Source: Desulfobacteraceae bacterium
GTDB taxonomy: Bacteria; Desulfobacterota; Desulfobacteria; Desulfobacterales; SURF-15
DNA length: 16,825 bases
NCBI GenBank assembly: GCA_003599475.1
Contig: QZKK01000194.1
Location: forward strand, 1-16,825
Reading direction: 5' to 3'
A program made the translations under genes and the position numbers. Every line of letters begins with the position of its first letter. The first letter of the stretch is position 1. Under the pieces are notes generated by a model. It did no database searches and was not told the origin of the DNA. It saw only the letters and a program-made list of their open reading frames with translations. Positions 7,174 through 14,073 of this stretch are shown in pieces.

Positions 7174-7361
7174 CAGGCCTGAAAAGACTGCCCTCCGCGG
7201 TCAACCCCCCGCTGATCAAGGCTTTTGACGCGGTTTCAAACATCGGAACCCGATTGGCCCGGAAGTTGCTCAGCTCAGGGGCTTGATTGCTGAAAGGCTC
7301 GGCGGTTCGAAGATGAATGCTTTCGGATAAAAATCAAAAACGGATAAGAAAGTGAGGGAAA

Positions 7362-8162
7362 ATGAAAAGAAAAAGCTTCATTGGAATGATGGCACTGGCG
7401 CTGGCGCTGCCCACACTTTGTTCGACTGCTGTCACAGCAGAAGAGCTCGCTGTCGTAGGCACCGGCAGCGGTATGGCGATTCTCGAAAGCATCGGCAAGG
7501 CTTTCAATGGGAAAAACGCCGGTATGACGGTCAGCGTTCCCAAAAGCATCGGTTCCGACGGCGGCATCAAGGCCGTTGGAACGGATCAGGCCGCAATCGG
7601 AAGAGTTTCCAGGAAGATCAAGGAGAACGAAAAATCCTACGAGCTCGTTTATATGCCGATTGCGAAGATGCCGATTGCCTTTTTCGTGAACAAAAGCGTA
7701 GAGACACAGAACCTTTCTGCCGATCAGGTGTGTGCGATATACAGCGGGAAAATCAATGAGTGGAGTGAAGTCGGCGGTAAGAGTGCCAAACTCAGAGTCG
7801 TGCGGCGTGAGGACTCTGACAGTTCATTGAAAGTACTCTTGGAGCAGTTTCCCGGTTTCAAGGAGATCGCTTTGACAGCCAAATCGAAAACGACGAATAA
7901 GGATTCGGAGAATTGTGAATTCATCGAGAAAACGACAGATACCATCGGATTTGGACCCTATGATATGGCAAGAAATTATCAGGTCAACATCCTTAAGATC
8001 GATGGAAAGCATCCGAGCGATCCGGGGTATGCCTTTGTGGGGGAACTGGCCCTGATCTACAAGGAAAAGAACTTCAAAGAAAATATCAAAAAATTCGTCG
8101 GTTTTGCCAAGTCGGCCGAGGCGCATGAGGCCATCAAATCTGCGGGGGGACTGCCCTATTAA
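7362..8162 (+). CDS. PstS-like periplasmic substrate-binding protein (PBP domain)
   Basis: 266-aa exported protein resembling phosphate-type binding proteins. A signal peptide is clear (MKRKSF, hydrophobic to about 20, cut near VTA at 24-26). The mature part begins with [18 protein letters not shown] (31-48) and has [10 protein letters not shown] (64-73), equivalents of the PstS ligand loops, then [21 protein letters not shown] (from 119), a conserved feature of this fold. The third loop reads [12 protein letters not shown] (148-159) where PstS has an SGT motif, so phosphate binding is not certain. A GAGGG site precedes the ATG. No pstC, pstA or pstB is present; the next gene is a chemoreceptor in the same direction, so the protein may feed ligand information to that receptor or serve a transporter elsewhere. 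Confidence 0.85.
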   Translation: MKRKSFIGMMALALALPTLCSTAVTAEELAVVGTGSGMAILESIGKAFNGKNAGMTVSVPKSIGSDGGIKAVGTDQAAIGRVSRKIKENEKSYELVYMPIAKMPIAFFVNKSVETQNLSADQVCAIYSGKINEWSEVGGKSAKLRVVRREDSDSSLKVLLEQFPGFKEIALTAKSKTTNKDSENCEFIEKTTDTIGFGPYDMARNYQVNILKIDGKHPSDPGYAFVGELALIYKEKNFKENIKKFVGFAKSAEAHEAIKSAGGLPY

Positions 8163-8179
8163 TGGAAAAATGAAACCTT

Positions 8180-8206
8180 CCTCGGGGCCGGTGATCGGCC
8201 TCGAGG
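8180..8206 (+). promoter_or_regulatory. stem-loop between the binding-protein and chemoreceptor genes
   Basis: CCTCGGGGCCG (8180-8190) pairs with CGGCCTCGAGG (8196-8206) over 11 bp, one being G-U, around a GTGAT loop. It starts 18 bases after the binding-protein stop. No T-run follows, so it probably stabilises the upstream message or attenuates rather than ends transcription. Confidence 0.65.
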
Positions 8207-8283
8207 AGAAATCCTGCAGTTCTCTGGTTGAGACGAACAGCGATTCGGGTTTGTGGGATGACGGCAAAAAAAGAGTGAAAATC

Positions 8284-10398
8284 ATGAGAAAAATGAGCAG
8301 CCTGAAGCACAAGATGCTGACCGCCTACTGCAGCGCGGTGATCGGGATTCTTGCCGTTATCGTGATTGCGGTATCCTGGCAGTTGAGCGACAGCATATCC
8401 CACCAGACAAAGCTGCTGTCAAAGAATATGGGCGAGCAGACAAACCGTGTGATTCTCGGTCATCTCAAGGTCTTAAAGGCTCTTATCGAAAACGCCCAAA
8501 AAGATGTTCGAGGCAATACGGAACATATCAGCCAGCACCCGAACACCTACAAGAGCATGGAGTCCAAGCAGGTCAAAGAACTAACGATGTTTCTTGAAGC
8601 CGCCTGCCAGCGAACCGATACGGATTTTGCTCTTGTTTATGACATCAAGGGCAAGCTGCAGGCCTCCATTCCCCGGGGCGCCAATGCCCTGGAAGCCGAA
8701 AAGGTATTCGGCCTGATCAATATGCAGCAGGCGATTTCCGGGCTGAAAGAGGGAAACGGCGCCGACAAGCCGGCCGAGGTGGATTTTATCGTCAGAATGG
8801 ATGCTCCGCTGTTGAAGGCGCTTGAGTTCGGCGATCGCATCGGTACCCAGAGTGGAGGGATCGTGCTGGTATCGAGTGGAATGATTCCGGATGACTTTGG
8901 AGACCCATTCGGGGTCTGTATCTCCGGAAAGCTGCTGAACCATTTCGATCATCCGATGAAGCAGATGTACGAGGCAACGGGCAGCGTGTCCGCGATCTAT
9001 CTGGATACGCTTCCCATCGCTTACGGCGGATTCAACGAAGGGGGCAAAGAGAAGGTCGATATCAATCTGCTCAGGATCGACCCGGAGGTAATCAAGACGG
9101 CATTTGCTTCAAGCGGGCATGTGAATAAAATTTTCACCCTGGCCGGAAAAACTTATCTCACCACAAGTGCGCCGATCAAGTCTTTCAATGGAGAAAATAT
9201 CGGCTTGATGTGTGTGGGGGTGCCGGAAGAAGAACTCATTGAAGCGCAAAAGACGATCATTTCAAACAGCGTCCGCACCAAATCGGTTGTTCAACGATGG
9301 CTTTTCGGGATCGGCATCGCCGCTCTTTTCATCTTTGTGATGGTCTCATTTGTGATTACGCGTTCCATTACAAGACCGATCTCAGATGCCGTAGCCAGGC
9401 TAAAGGAAGGGGAGGGCGATCTTACCATCCGGCTGGAGACATCCAGCAGGGACGAAGTGGGAGAGCTTGCCAGATGGTTCAATGTATTTATCGAAAGACT
9501 TCAGACCATCATCCGGGATATCGCTAAAGACACAGGAACTCTCACCAAGTCCTCGGCCGAGCTATCGGAGATATCCCGGCAGATGACGGTAAGTGCGGAA
9601 CATGCATCGGGTAAGGCCAATACGGTGGCCACTGCCGCCCAGGAGATGAGCTCCAATATGTCGTCTGTGGCAGCCGCCGCCGAGCAGGCATCCACCAATA
9701 CCCATATGATCGCCTCTTCGGCAGAAGAGATGGCAGCCTCCATCCATGAGATTGCTCAAAATTCAGAGAAGGCCCGCACCATCACCGGGGTAGCGGCCGA
9801 ACAGGCCAAAAGTTCCGCAGCCCGGGTAGGTGAGCTTGGAAAGGCTGCCCAGGAGATCAGAAAGGTGACCGAGACCATCACGGTGATCTCTGACCGGACG
9901 AATCTATTGGCCCTGAACGCCACCATCGAGGCAGCCCGGGCCGGAGAAGCCGGCAGGGGGTTTGCGGTTGTGGCAAATGAAATCAAGGAGCTGGCCCGGC
10001 AGACGGCGGGGGCAACCGGAGAAATCCGCAATCGCATTCAGGGGATACAGGATTCCATCGGCGGGACCATCGCCGATATGGAAAATGTTCCTCGTGTGAT
10101 GGGTGAGGTAAACGAGATCGTATCCGCCATTGCGGCTGCGGTGGAAGAGCAGTCTGTTACCACCAGAGAAATTGCCGCCAATGTGGCCCAGGCGTCGAGC
10201 GGGATCCAGGAAGTGACCCACAATGTATCTCAGAATTCATCCGTCGCCGTAGAGATCGCAAAAGAAATTTCAGAAGTCAACCAGTCTGCAAACGAGATGA
10301 CAAACAGCAGCTCCCAGGTGAGCCTCAGTGCGCAGGAGCTTTCGAGAGTCGCCGTGCAGCTTAAAGGTGTGGTGGAGCAGTTCAGGGTCGATCCTTAG
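8284..10398 (+). CDS. methyl-accepting chemotaxis protein with Cache-like sensor
   Basis: 704-aa membrane chemoreceptor. Order: first membrane helix (about 12-32); periplasmic sensor of about 305 residues (33-338) that looks like a double-Cache type, with [19 protein letters not shown] typical of such a fold; second helix (339-358); HAMP (about 359-410); and a long signalling coiled coil whose tip reads [20 protein letters not shown] from residue 540, the CheA/CheW contact. Methylation-type Gln/Glu-rich helices flank it. There is no C-terminal NWETF-type CheR tether; it ends QFRVDP. The frame is open from 8104 inside the previous gene, but ATG 8284 puts basic residues directly before the first helix; ATG 8293 is an alternative. 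The preceding binding-protein gene suggests ligand sensing by that protein. Confidence 0.92.
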   Translation: MRKMSSLKHKMLTAYCSAVIGILAVIVIAVSWQLSDSISHQTKLLSKNMGEQTNRVILGHLKVLKALIENAQKDVRGNTEHISQHPNTYKSMESKQVKELTMFLEAACQRTDTDFALVYDIKGKLQASIPRGANALEAEKVFGLINMQQAISGLKEGNGADKPAEVDFIVRMDAPLLKALEFGDRIGTQSGGIVLVSSGMIPDDFGDPFGVCISGKLLNHFDHPMKQMYEATGSVSAIYLDTLPIAYGGFNEGGKEKVDINLLRIDPEVIKTAFASSGHVNKIFTLAGKTYLTTSAPIKSFNGENIGLMCVGVPEEELIEAQKTIISNSVRTKSVVQRWLFGIGIAALFIFVMVSFVITRSITRPISDAVARLKEGEGDLTIRLETSSRDEVGELARWFNVFIERLQTIIRDIAKDTGTLTKSSAELSEISRQMTVSAEHASGKANTVATAAQEMSSNMSSVAAAAEQASTNTHMIASSAEEMAASIHEIAQNSEKARTITGVAAEQAKSSAARVGELGKAAQEIRKVTETITVISDRTNLLALNATIEAARAGEAGRGFAVVANEIKELARQTAGATGEIRNRIQGIQDSIGGTIADMENVPRVMGEVNEIVSAIAAAVEEQSVTTREIAANVAQASSGIQEVTHNVSQNSSVAVEIAKEISEVNQSANEMTNSSSQVSLSAQELSRVAVQLKGVVEQFRVDP

Positions 10399-10433
10399 TA
10401 CATGCATGCGTAATTATCGTGGCGTATCAGATT

Positions 10434-10523
10434 CACCACAGAGGACACAGAGCTACAGAGAGAAAACGAAGAATCTGTTTTTACATACATTTTTCTTCTC
10501 TGTAGTCTCTGTGCTCTGTGATT
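10434..10523. repeat. imperfect inverted repeat of the CCACAGAGGACACAGAG type, likely two-way terminator
   Basis: The left arm (about 10437-10466, CACAGAGGACACAGAG then CTACAGAGAG) and right arm (about 10491-10520, reading CTTCTCTGTAGTCTCTGTG then CTCTGTG) pair over roughly 30 bp with a few bulges. The arms are built of short CACAGAG-like units. T-runs lie on the plus side (TTTTTT in 10522-10527). It lies between the convergent chemoreceptor and cydB genes, where it could stop transcription both ways. Sequences of this kind recur in intergenic DNA of many deltaproteobacteria (recalled, not searched). Confidence 0.7.
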
Positions 10524-10578
10524 TTTTCAGTGGGTCCAATCCATACGTCACCCGAAATTATGAAATGGAGCACTTAGT

Positions 10579-11595
10579 TCAATACGTCATCTCCTTTTCG
10601 ATCACCTTATCCCTGAATAGGTTGTACGCCCAGACCTGATAGGCGATCACGACGGGCACGAAGATGATGACCACCGTCAGCATGATCTTTAAAGTCAACG
10701 GGCTGGAAGAAGCATTGAAAGCGGTCAGGCTGTATCGCGGATCGATGCTCGAAGGAAACAGGTTCGGAAAGAGTCCGACGACTCCATAGAATGTGGCTCC
10801 GAGGATGGTGACGGCCGAAGAAATCCATGCCTTGAAATAAGCGCCGGCAGCCAGAAAGAACCGGGCACCCAGGAGGCCGGCCACCGTTGCAAGAATCACC
10901 AGGAAAAGAATCGGGTTTGCCAGGTAGTTGTCGTAAAGCGGCGTAGCAAGCCTGCAGGCGGCAAGGAAGAGCACCGCGACGGCAAGCAGCACCGGCCAGA
11001 GCCCCTTTGCCGTTCGGACGGCACGGTTATGCAGATCCCCCGTGCTTTTTATGGCAAGCCACAGGGAGCCGTGCTGGAGAAAAAGCAGTAGAAACAGTAC
11101 CCCCCCGAGCAAACCGTAGGGGTTCAGCAGGGTCAGCAGCGTTCCCCGGTAGATCCCCTCTTGATCGATAGGGATGCCCTTGAAGATGTTGGCAAATGCA
11201 ACGCCGAAAAGGACTGCGGGAGCGATGCTGCCGACGAAAATGCACCCGTCCCATATTTTGCGCCAGCGCGGGTCGTCGATCCTGCCGCGAAACTCGAAAG
11301 ATACGCCGCGCACGATCAGCGCAAATAGAATCAGCATCAATGCCGAATAGAGCGATGAGAACATGACGGCATAAACCTTGGGAAAAGCGGCAAACGTAAC
11401 CCCGCCGGCGGTGATGAGCCACACCTGGTTTCCGTCCCAGAGCGGCCCCATGGCGTTGATCATGGTGCGTTTGTCGGTCTCTGTTTTTCCGAGGAACGGG
11501 TAGAGGGCTCCGATACCGAGATCGAAGCCGTCGGTGATGAAAAATACCGCCCAAAGCAGCCCCCAGAGAAAAAACCAAATCGATTGCAGAGCCAT
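10579..11595 (-). CDS. cydB: cytochrome bd quinol oxidase subunit II
   Basis: 338-aa polytopic membrane subunit that, with CydA, oxidises quinol and reduces oxygen to water. The ATG at 11593-11595 is used; GGAGGAGG lies about five bases before it, while the longer frame would begin with a TTG inside that site. Signatures are TDGFDLGIGALYPF (21-34), with the conserved Asp25, and MGPLWDGNQVWLITAGG (49-65). The protein then alternates hydrophobic segments to the end (about eight). It starts 41 bases after cydA and ends facing the convergent chemoreceptor gene. No cydX-like small ORF is visible downstream. Confidence 0.95.
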   Translation of the reverse strand: MALQSIWFFLWGLLWAVFFITDGFDLGIGALYPFLGKTETDKRTMINAMGPLWDGNQVWLITAGGVTFAAFPKVYAVMFSSLYSALMLILFALIVRGVSFEFRGRIDDPRWRKIWDGCIFVGSIAPAVLFGVAFANIFKGIPIDQEGIYRGTLLTLLNPYGLLGGVLFLLLFLQHGSLWLAIKSTGDLHNRAVRTAKGLWPVLLAVAVLFLAACRLATPLYDNYLANPILFLVILATVAGLLGARFFLAAGAYFKAWISSAVTILGATFYGVVGLFPNLFPSSIDPRYSLTAFNASSSPLTLKIMLTVVIIFVPVVIAYQVWAYNLFRDKVIEKEMTY

Positions 11596-11636
11596 CTTTT
11601 CCTCCTCCAATCCATGGGGTTATCTAAAAATCCTTT

Positions 11637-13010
11637 CTATGCGGTGGTATCGGCCGGGGCTCCAAGCGGTTCGGGCGCAACCGGAATCCCTGAAGGCATA
11701 TTCTCTTTTTCCGCAGCCGGCCCTCTCAGCGCATTCTGAGCGATCAGAAAAAACCCGGAAGCCCCCAGCAATCCGTAAAGCAGCAGGAAACCCAGGAACG
11801 TGATTGCGACCTGGGATGCTGCAACGGGGGATACCGCATCGGATGTTTTCACCAGCCCGTAGACGATCCAGGGCTGGCGCCCGATCTCCGTGAGAAGCCA
11901 ACCTAGTTGAATCGCGAGATACGGCAGCGGGATCGACACCATCATGATCTTCAGATACCCTGGGCTTTCCACCAGCCGGTTTCTTTTCACCCAGCCGACT
12001 GCCGTAAGCAGGATAAACAGGCAGCCGAGACCGACCATCCCCTTGAAGGCAAAGGAGGTGATCCATACCGGCGGGCGCTCTCCTTTGGGAAAACCCTTGA
12101 GCCCCCGAACCTCCCCGTCGATATCATGCAGCACAAGAAAGCTTAGAAGACCGGGAATCCGGCCGATTTCGACGCTGTTGCGTTCGTTTTCGGGGTCCGG
12201 CCATGTAAACAGGTATACCGGCGCTCTCTTCTGCGTCTCCCAGAGCGATTCCATGGCCGCCAGTTTGGTCGGCTGCTTTTCCGCAACGACCACCCCGTTT
12301 AAGTCTCCCAGGATGAAGACCACCAGCGAAAAGATGAGCCCGAAAGAGAGCCCGATGCGGAAAGAGCGCGTGAAGAATTTCACCTCATTCTTTCGCAGCA
12401 GATGGTAGGCGCTGACGCCCATCACGACAAATGCCGCCAGCGTGTAAGCGGCGCTGACCGTGTGGACGAACTTGACGATTGCAAACTTCTGGAAGATGAC
12501 CGCAGCGAAGTCGGTCAGCTCGGCCCGTCCGTTTCGAATGGTGTATCCTACCGGGCTCTGCATCCAGGCATTGGCGACAAGGATCCAGACCGCCGAAAGA
12601 TTCGAACCGATGGCAATCAGCCACATCACGGCCGCATGCGCCTTTTGCGAAATCTTTTTCCAGCCGAAAATCCACACTCCGATCAGCGTCGATTCCAGAA
12701 AGAAGGCCACCGTGGCTTCGATCGCCAAAAGCGACCCGAAAATATCTCCAACATAGGCGGAGTACCGGGACCAGTTGGTGCCGAACTGAAACTCCAGGGT
12801 GATGCCGGTTACAACCCCCACGGCAAAATTGATGAGAAAAAGCTTCCCCCAAAACTTTGTCATGTCGAGGTAGGTTTCGTCACCGGTTTTCACATACTTT
12901 GTCTCCATGTAGGCGACCAGAAACGACAGACCGAGCGTCAGGGGAACGAAGAGAAAGTGGAACATGGTGGTGGCTGCAAATTGGAATCGGGAGAGCATCA
13001 AAGCATCCAT
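11637..13010 (-). CDS. cydA: cytochrome bd quinol oxidase subunit I, short Q-loop type
   Basis: 457-aa haem-bearing membrane subunit. The ATG at 13008-13010 is preferred over a GTG six bases earlier because AGGAGG lies seven bases before it. Expected key residues are present, using E. coli CydA as guide: His18 (high-spin haem b), His183 (haem b558), Met325 (b558, in FKGMVGLG), Glu98 and Glu106 (proton path), Lys249 and Glu254 (quinol-site KLAAME), and GRQPW at 377-381. The Arg next to the Met ligand in E. coli is Lys323 here. At 457 rather than 522 residues it is of the short Q-loop class. Lies 30 bases after the Rrf2 gene and 41 before cydB, so almost certainly co-transcribed. Confidence 0.96.
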   Translation of the reverse strand: MDALMLSRFQFAATTMFHFLFVPLTLGLSFLVAYMETKYVKTGDETYLDMTKFWGKLFLINFAVGVVTGITLEFQFGTNWSRYSAYVGDIFGSLLAIEATVAFFLESTLIGVWIFGWKKISQKAHAAVMWLIAIGSNLSAVWILVANAWMQSPVGYTIRNGRAELTDFAAVIFQKFAIVKFVHTVSAAYTLAAFVVMGVSAYHLLRKNEVKFFTRSFRIGLSFGLIFSLVVFILGDLNGVVVAEKQPTKLAAMESLWETQKRAPVYLFTWPDPENERNSVEIGRIPGLLSFLVLHDIDGEVRGLKGFPKGERPPVWITSFAFKGMVGLGCLFILLTAVGWVKRNRLVESPGYLKIMMVSIPLPYLAIQLGWLLTEIGRQPWIVYGLVKTSDAVSPVAASQVAITFLGFLLLYGLLGASGFFLIAQNALRGPAAEKENMPSGIPVAPEPLGAPADTTA

Positions 13011-13040
13011 CGGCACACCTCCTGCTTGAATGGGATTGGT

Positions 13041-13487
13041 TTAAATTTTCAGTCGGGTATTTTTCAAGATATCGGCCACACAGCTTTCATCGGCCAGGAT
13101 CTGAGCAAATGTGTGCCGATTCAATATCGAACGGAGCTGATCGCGCGCCTCCTCCCAGATCCTGTGGACGGAGCACGCGGTACTCCGTTCACAGGATTCG
13201 GGCCTCAGGACGCAGTCGTTGAGATAGATCTCTCCGATTACTGCCTCCACCACATTTAAAAGCGTCAACTCTTCCGGGGAAATCAAGAGCCGGTAGCCGC
13301 CCCTTGCCCCCTGGACGATCTCGATGATTCCGGCCCGGGCGAGCTGCTGGGCGATTTTACTGAGAAATGGATCCGGGATGCCCATGACCCGGGCGATCTC
13401 CTTTCGATTCACGATCCGGTCCATGCCGCAGTAAGAAAGAAAGATGACGCACCGAACCCCGTATTCTCCCGCTCGAGTCAGTCTCAT
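13041..13487 (-). CDS. Rrf2-family Fe-S transcription regulator (IscR/RirA/NsrR-like)
   Basis: 148-aa DNA-binding regulator. The start is set at the canonical MRLTRAGEYGVR of the family, although the frame is open further upstream; the ribosome site is weak. A winged helix-turn-helix covers about residues 1-75, with VNRKEIARVMGIPDPFLSKI (26-45) as the recognition part and GARGGYRL (60-67) as the wing. The sensor loop has Cys92-x6-Cys99-x5-Cys105 followed by His108, matching the three-Cys cluster site of IscR-type proteins and, with C-x2-H, IscR's fourth ligand. An [2Fe-2S] or [4Fe-4S] cluster is expected. It is the first gene of an rrf2-cydA-cydB operon and likely controls oxidase expression, and itself, in response to oxygen, NO or iron. 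Which signal is not visible. Confidence 0.9.
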   Translation of the reverse strand: MRLTRAGEYGVRCVIFLSYCGMDRIVNRKEIARVMGIPDPFLSKIAQQLARAGIIEIVQGARGGYRLLISPEELTLLNVVEAVIGEIYLNDCVLRPESCERSTACSVHRIWEEARDQLRSILNRHTFAQILADESCVADILKNTRLKI

Positions 13488-13522
13488 GGTTTTACCCGGA
13501 TCATGGTTTTCAACCGGAAATG

Positions 13523-13542
13523 CCCGGGAATACCCGGGAATA
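13523..13542. repeat. tandem 10-bp repeat in the rrf2-cyd leader
   Basis: CCCGGGAATA occurs twice back to back (13523-13532, 13533-13542), one DNA turn apart, each with a CCCGGG palindrome. Related CCGG words follow at about 13495 and 13514. It lies in the transcribed leader between the promoter and the rrf2 start, so it could be a second regulator site or part of an RNA structure. Confidence 0.6.
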
Positions 13543-13552
13543 AATGACAAAT

Positions 13553-13576
13553 AAGATCAAATATATCTCATATCTT
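13553..13576 (-). promoter_or_regulatory. 24-bp imperfect palindrome, candidate Rrf2 operator
   Basis: The minus-strand sequence has the form AAGAT-N14-ATCTT, with 8 of 12 half-site positions symmetric and an AT-rich centre. It overlaps the -10 element and the expected transcription start of the rrf2-cydAB promoter, where a repressor would block transcription. The AAGAT...ATCTT ends resemble known NsrR-type sites. Binding is inferred. Confidence 0.5.
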
Positions 13577-13600
13577 AGGGGCGTCTTGAGGGAATGTCAA
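13572..13600 (-). promoter_or_regulatory. sigma-70-type promoter for rrf2-cydAB
   Basis: On the minus strand TTGACA (13595-13600), 17 bases of spacer, then TAAGAT (13572-13577). Transcription would start near 13565, leaving a leader of about 78 bases to the rrf2 ATG. A consensus -35 with ideal spacing makes this the best promoter on this strand. Confidence 0.7.
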
Positions 13601-13620
13601 GCCGTCCCTGCGATTTTTTT

Positions 13621-13705
13621 CCCCCTACCCCCAACCCCTTCCACGCGGCCCACGCGGGGAGGGGAGCTTAGGATTCCCCCGATGGGGAGAGTCGGGGTGG
13701 GGGTG
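13621..13705. repeat. C-rich/G-rich inverted repeat
   Basis: A C-rich arm (13621-13642, CCCCCTACCCCCAACCCC) and a G-rich arm (13684-13705, ending GTCGGGGTGGGGGTG) are imperfect complements around a GC-rich middle holding CACGCGG twice. It resembles the dispersed CCCCAACCC intergenic elements seen in many bacteria. It lies upstream of the rrf2 promoter and may end cydDC transcription. Confidence 0.6.
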
Positions 13706-13779
13706 AAGTTTCACACGAGCGCCGCCGCGGGCCACTGAAGCGCCCAATTTGATCGAAGGCGGAAACTTACGAAAATTTT

Positions 13780-13845
13780 GCCACAAAGACTCAAAGGCAC
13801 AAAGAAGAGAATGAATTTATTACTATCCCTTCGTGTCTTCGTGGC
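13780..13845. repeat. inverted repeat of the GCCACGAAGACACGAAGG type
   Basis: The left arm begins GCCACAAAGACTCAAAGG (13780-13797); the right arm CCTTCGTGTCTTCGTGGC (13828-13845) is its complement at 15 of 18 positions. Built of short CACAAAG-like words, it appears to be a relative of the element after the chemoreceptor gene at 10434-10523. Confidence 0.65.
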
Positions 13846-14023
13846 GAGCCATTCACATGTGAAGTTTCATACAAACGCCTCGTTTGATTATTTCTTTATT
13901 TGAACACTTTGTCTTATTGTTTGGATTTTGGTGCTTGGAATTTGGAATTTTCTTCGAGCGCGGTGAAGTTTCATATAAGCGCGGCCGCTGGCTGCGAGCA
14001 GCCAATTTGATCGAACTGGAAAC

Positions 14024-14061
14024 TGAACACTCCTGAACACTGAACGCTGAACACTGAACAC
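14024..14061. repeat. TGAACAC heptamer tandem repeat
   Basis: TGAACAC occurs at 14024-14030, then after three bases four contiguous units run from 14034 to 14061, the second reading TGAACGC. It lies just beyond the cydC stop, inside the repeat-rich gap. Confidence 0.75.
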
Positions 14062-14073
14062 CATATTGAAGTT

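Larger units (their letters stand above)
6917..7361. other. 445-bp intergenic stretch with hairpins and a direct repeat
   Basis: No supported gene; the frames at 6996-7286 and 7019-7228 lack a ribosome binding site. Right after dctM come a nine-T tract (6947-6955), an 11-bp hairpin (6971-6997), a 9-bp hairpin (7083-7108) and two copies of a 19-bp sequence (7068-7086, 7155-7173). The last 80 bases form the leader of the binding-protein gene. None of the hairpins has a proper following T-run, so no clear terminator for dctPQM is seen. Confidence 0.5.

Noticed and set aside
6996..7286. 96-codon plus-strand open frame between dctM and the binding-protein gene
   Set aside because: No ribosome binding site; it covers the direct repeats and hairpins. 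The tail (PPLIKAFDAVSNIGTRLARK) looks protein-like but could not be tied to any family.
8104..8283. N-terminal extension of the chemoreceptor
   Set aside because: It would overlap the binding-protein gene and hairpin and place 60 polar residues before the first membrane helix, unlike the family.
10530..10578. Possible cydX small subunit gene after cydB
   Set aside because: Only a five-residue frame and a repeat-derived frame are present, with no membrane segment.
13601..14073. CRISPR array
   Set aside because: The repeats have unequal spacing, differ in length and carry inverted ends and tandem heptamers; no regular repeat-spacer pattern.
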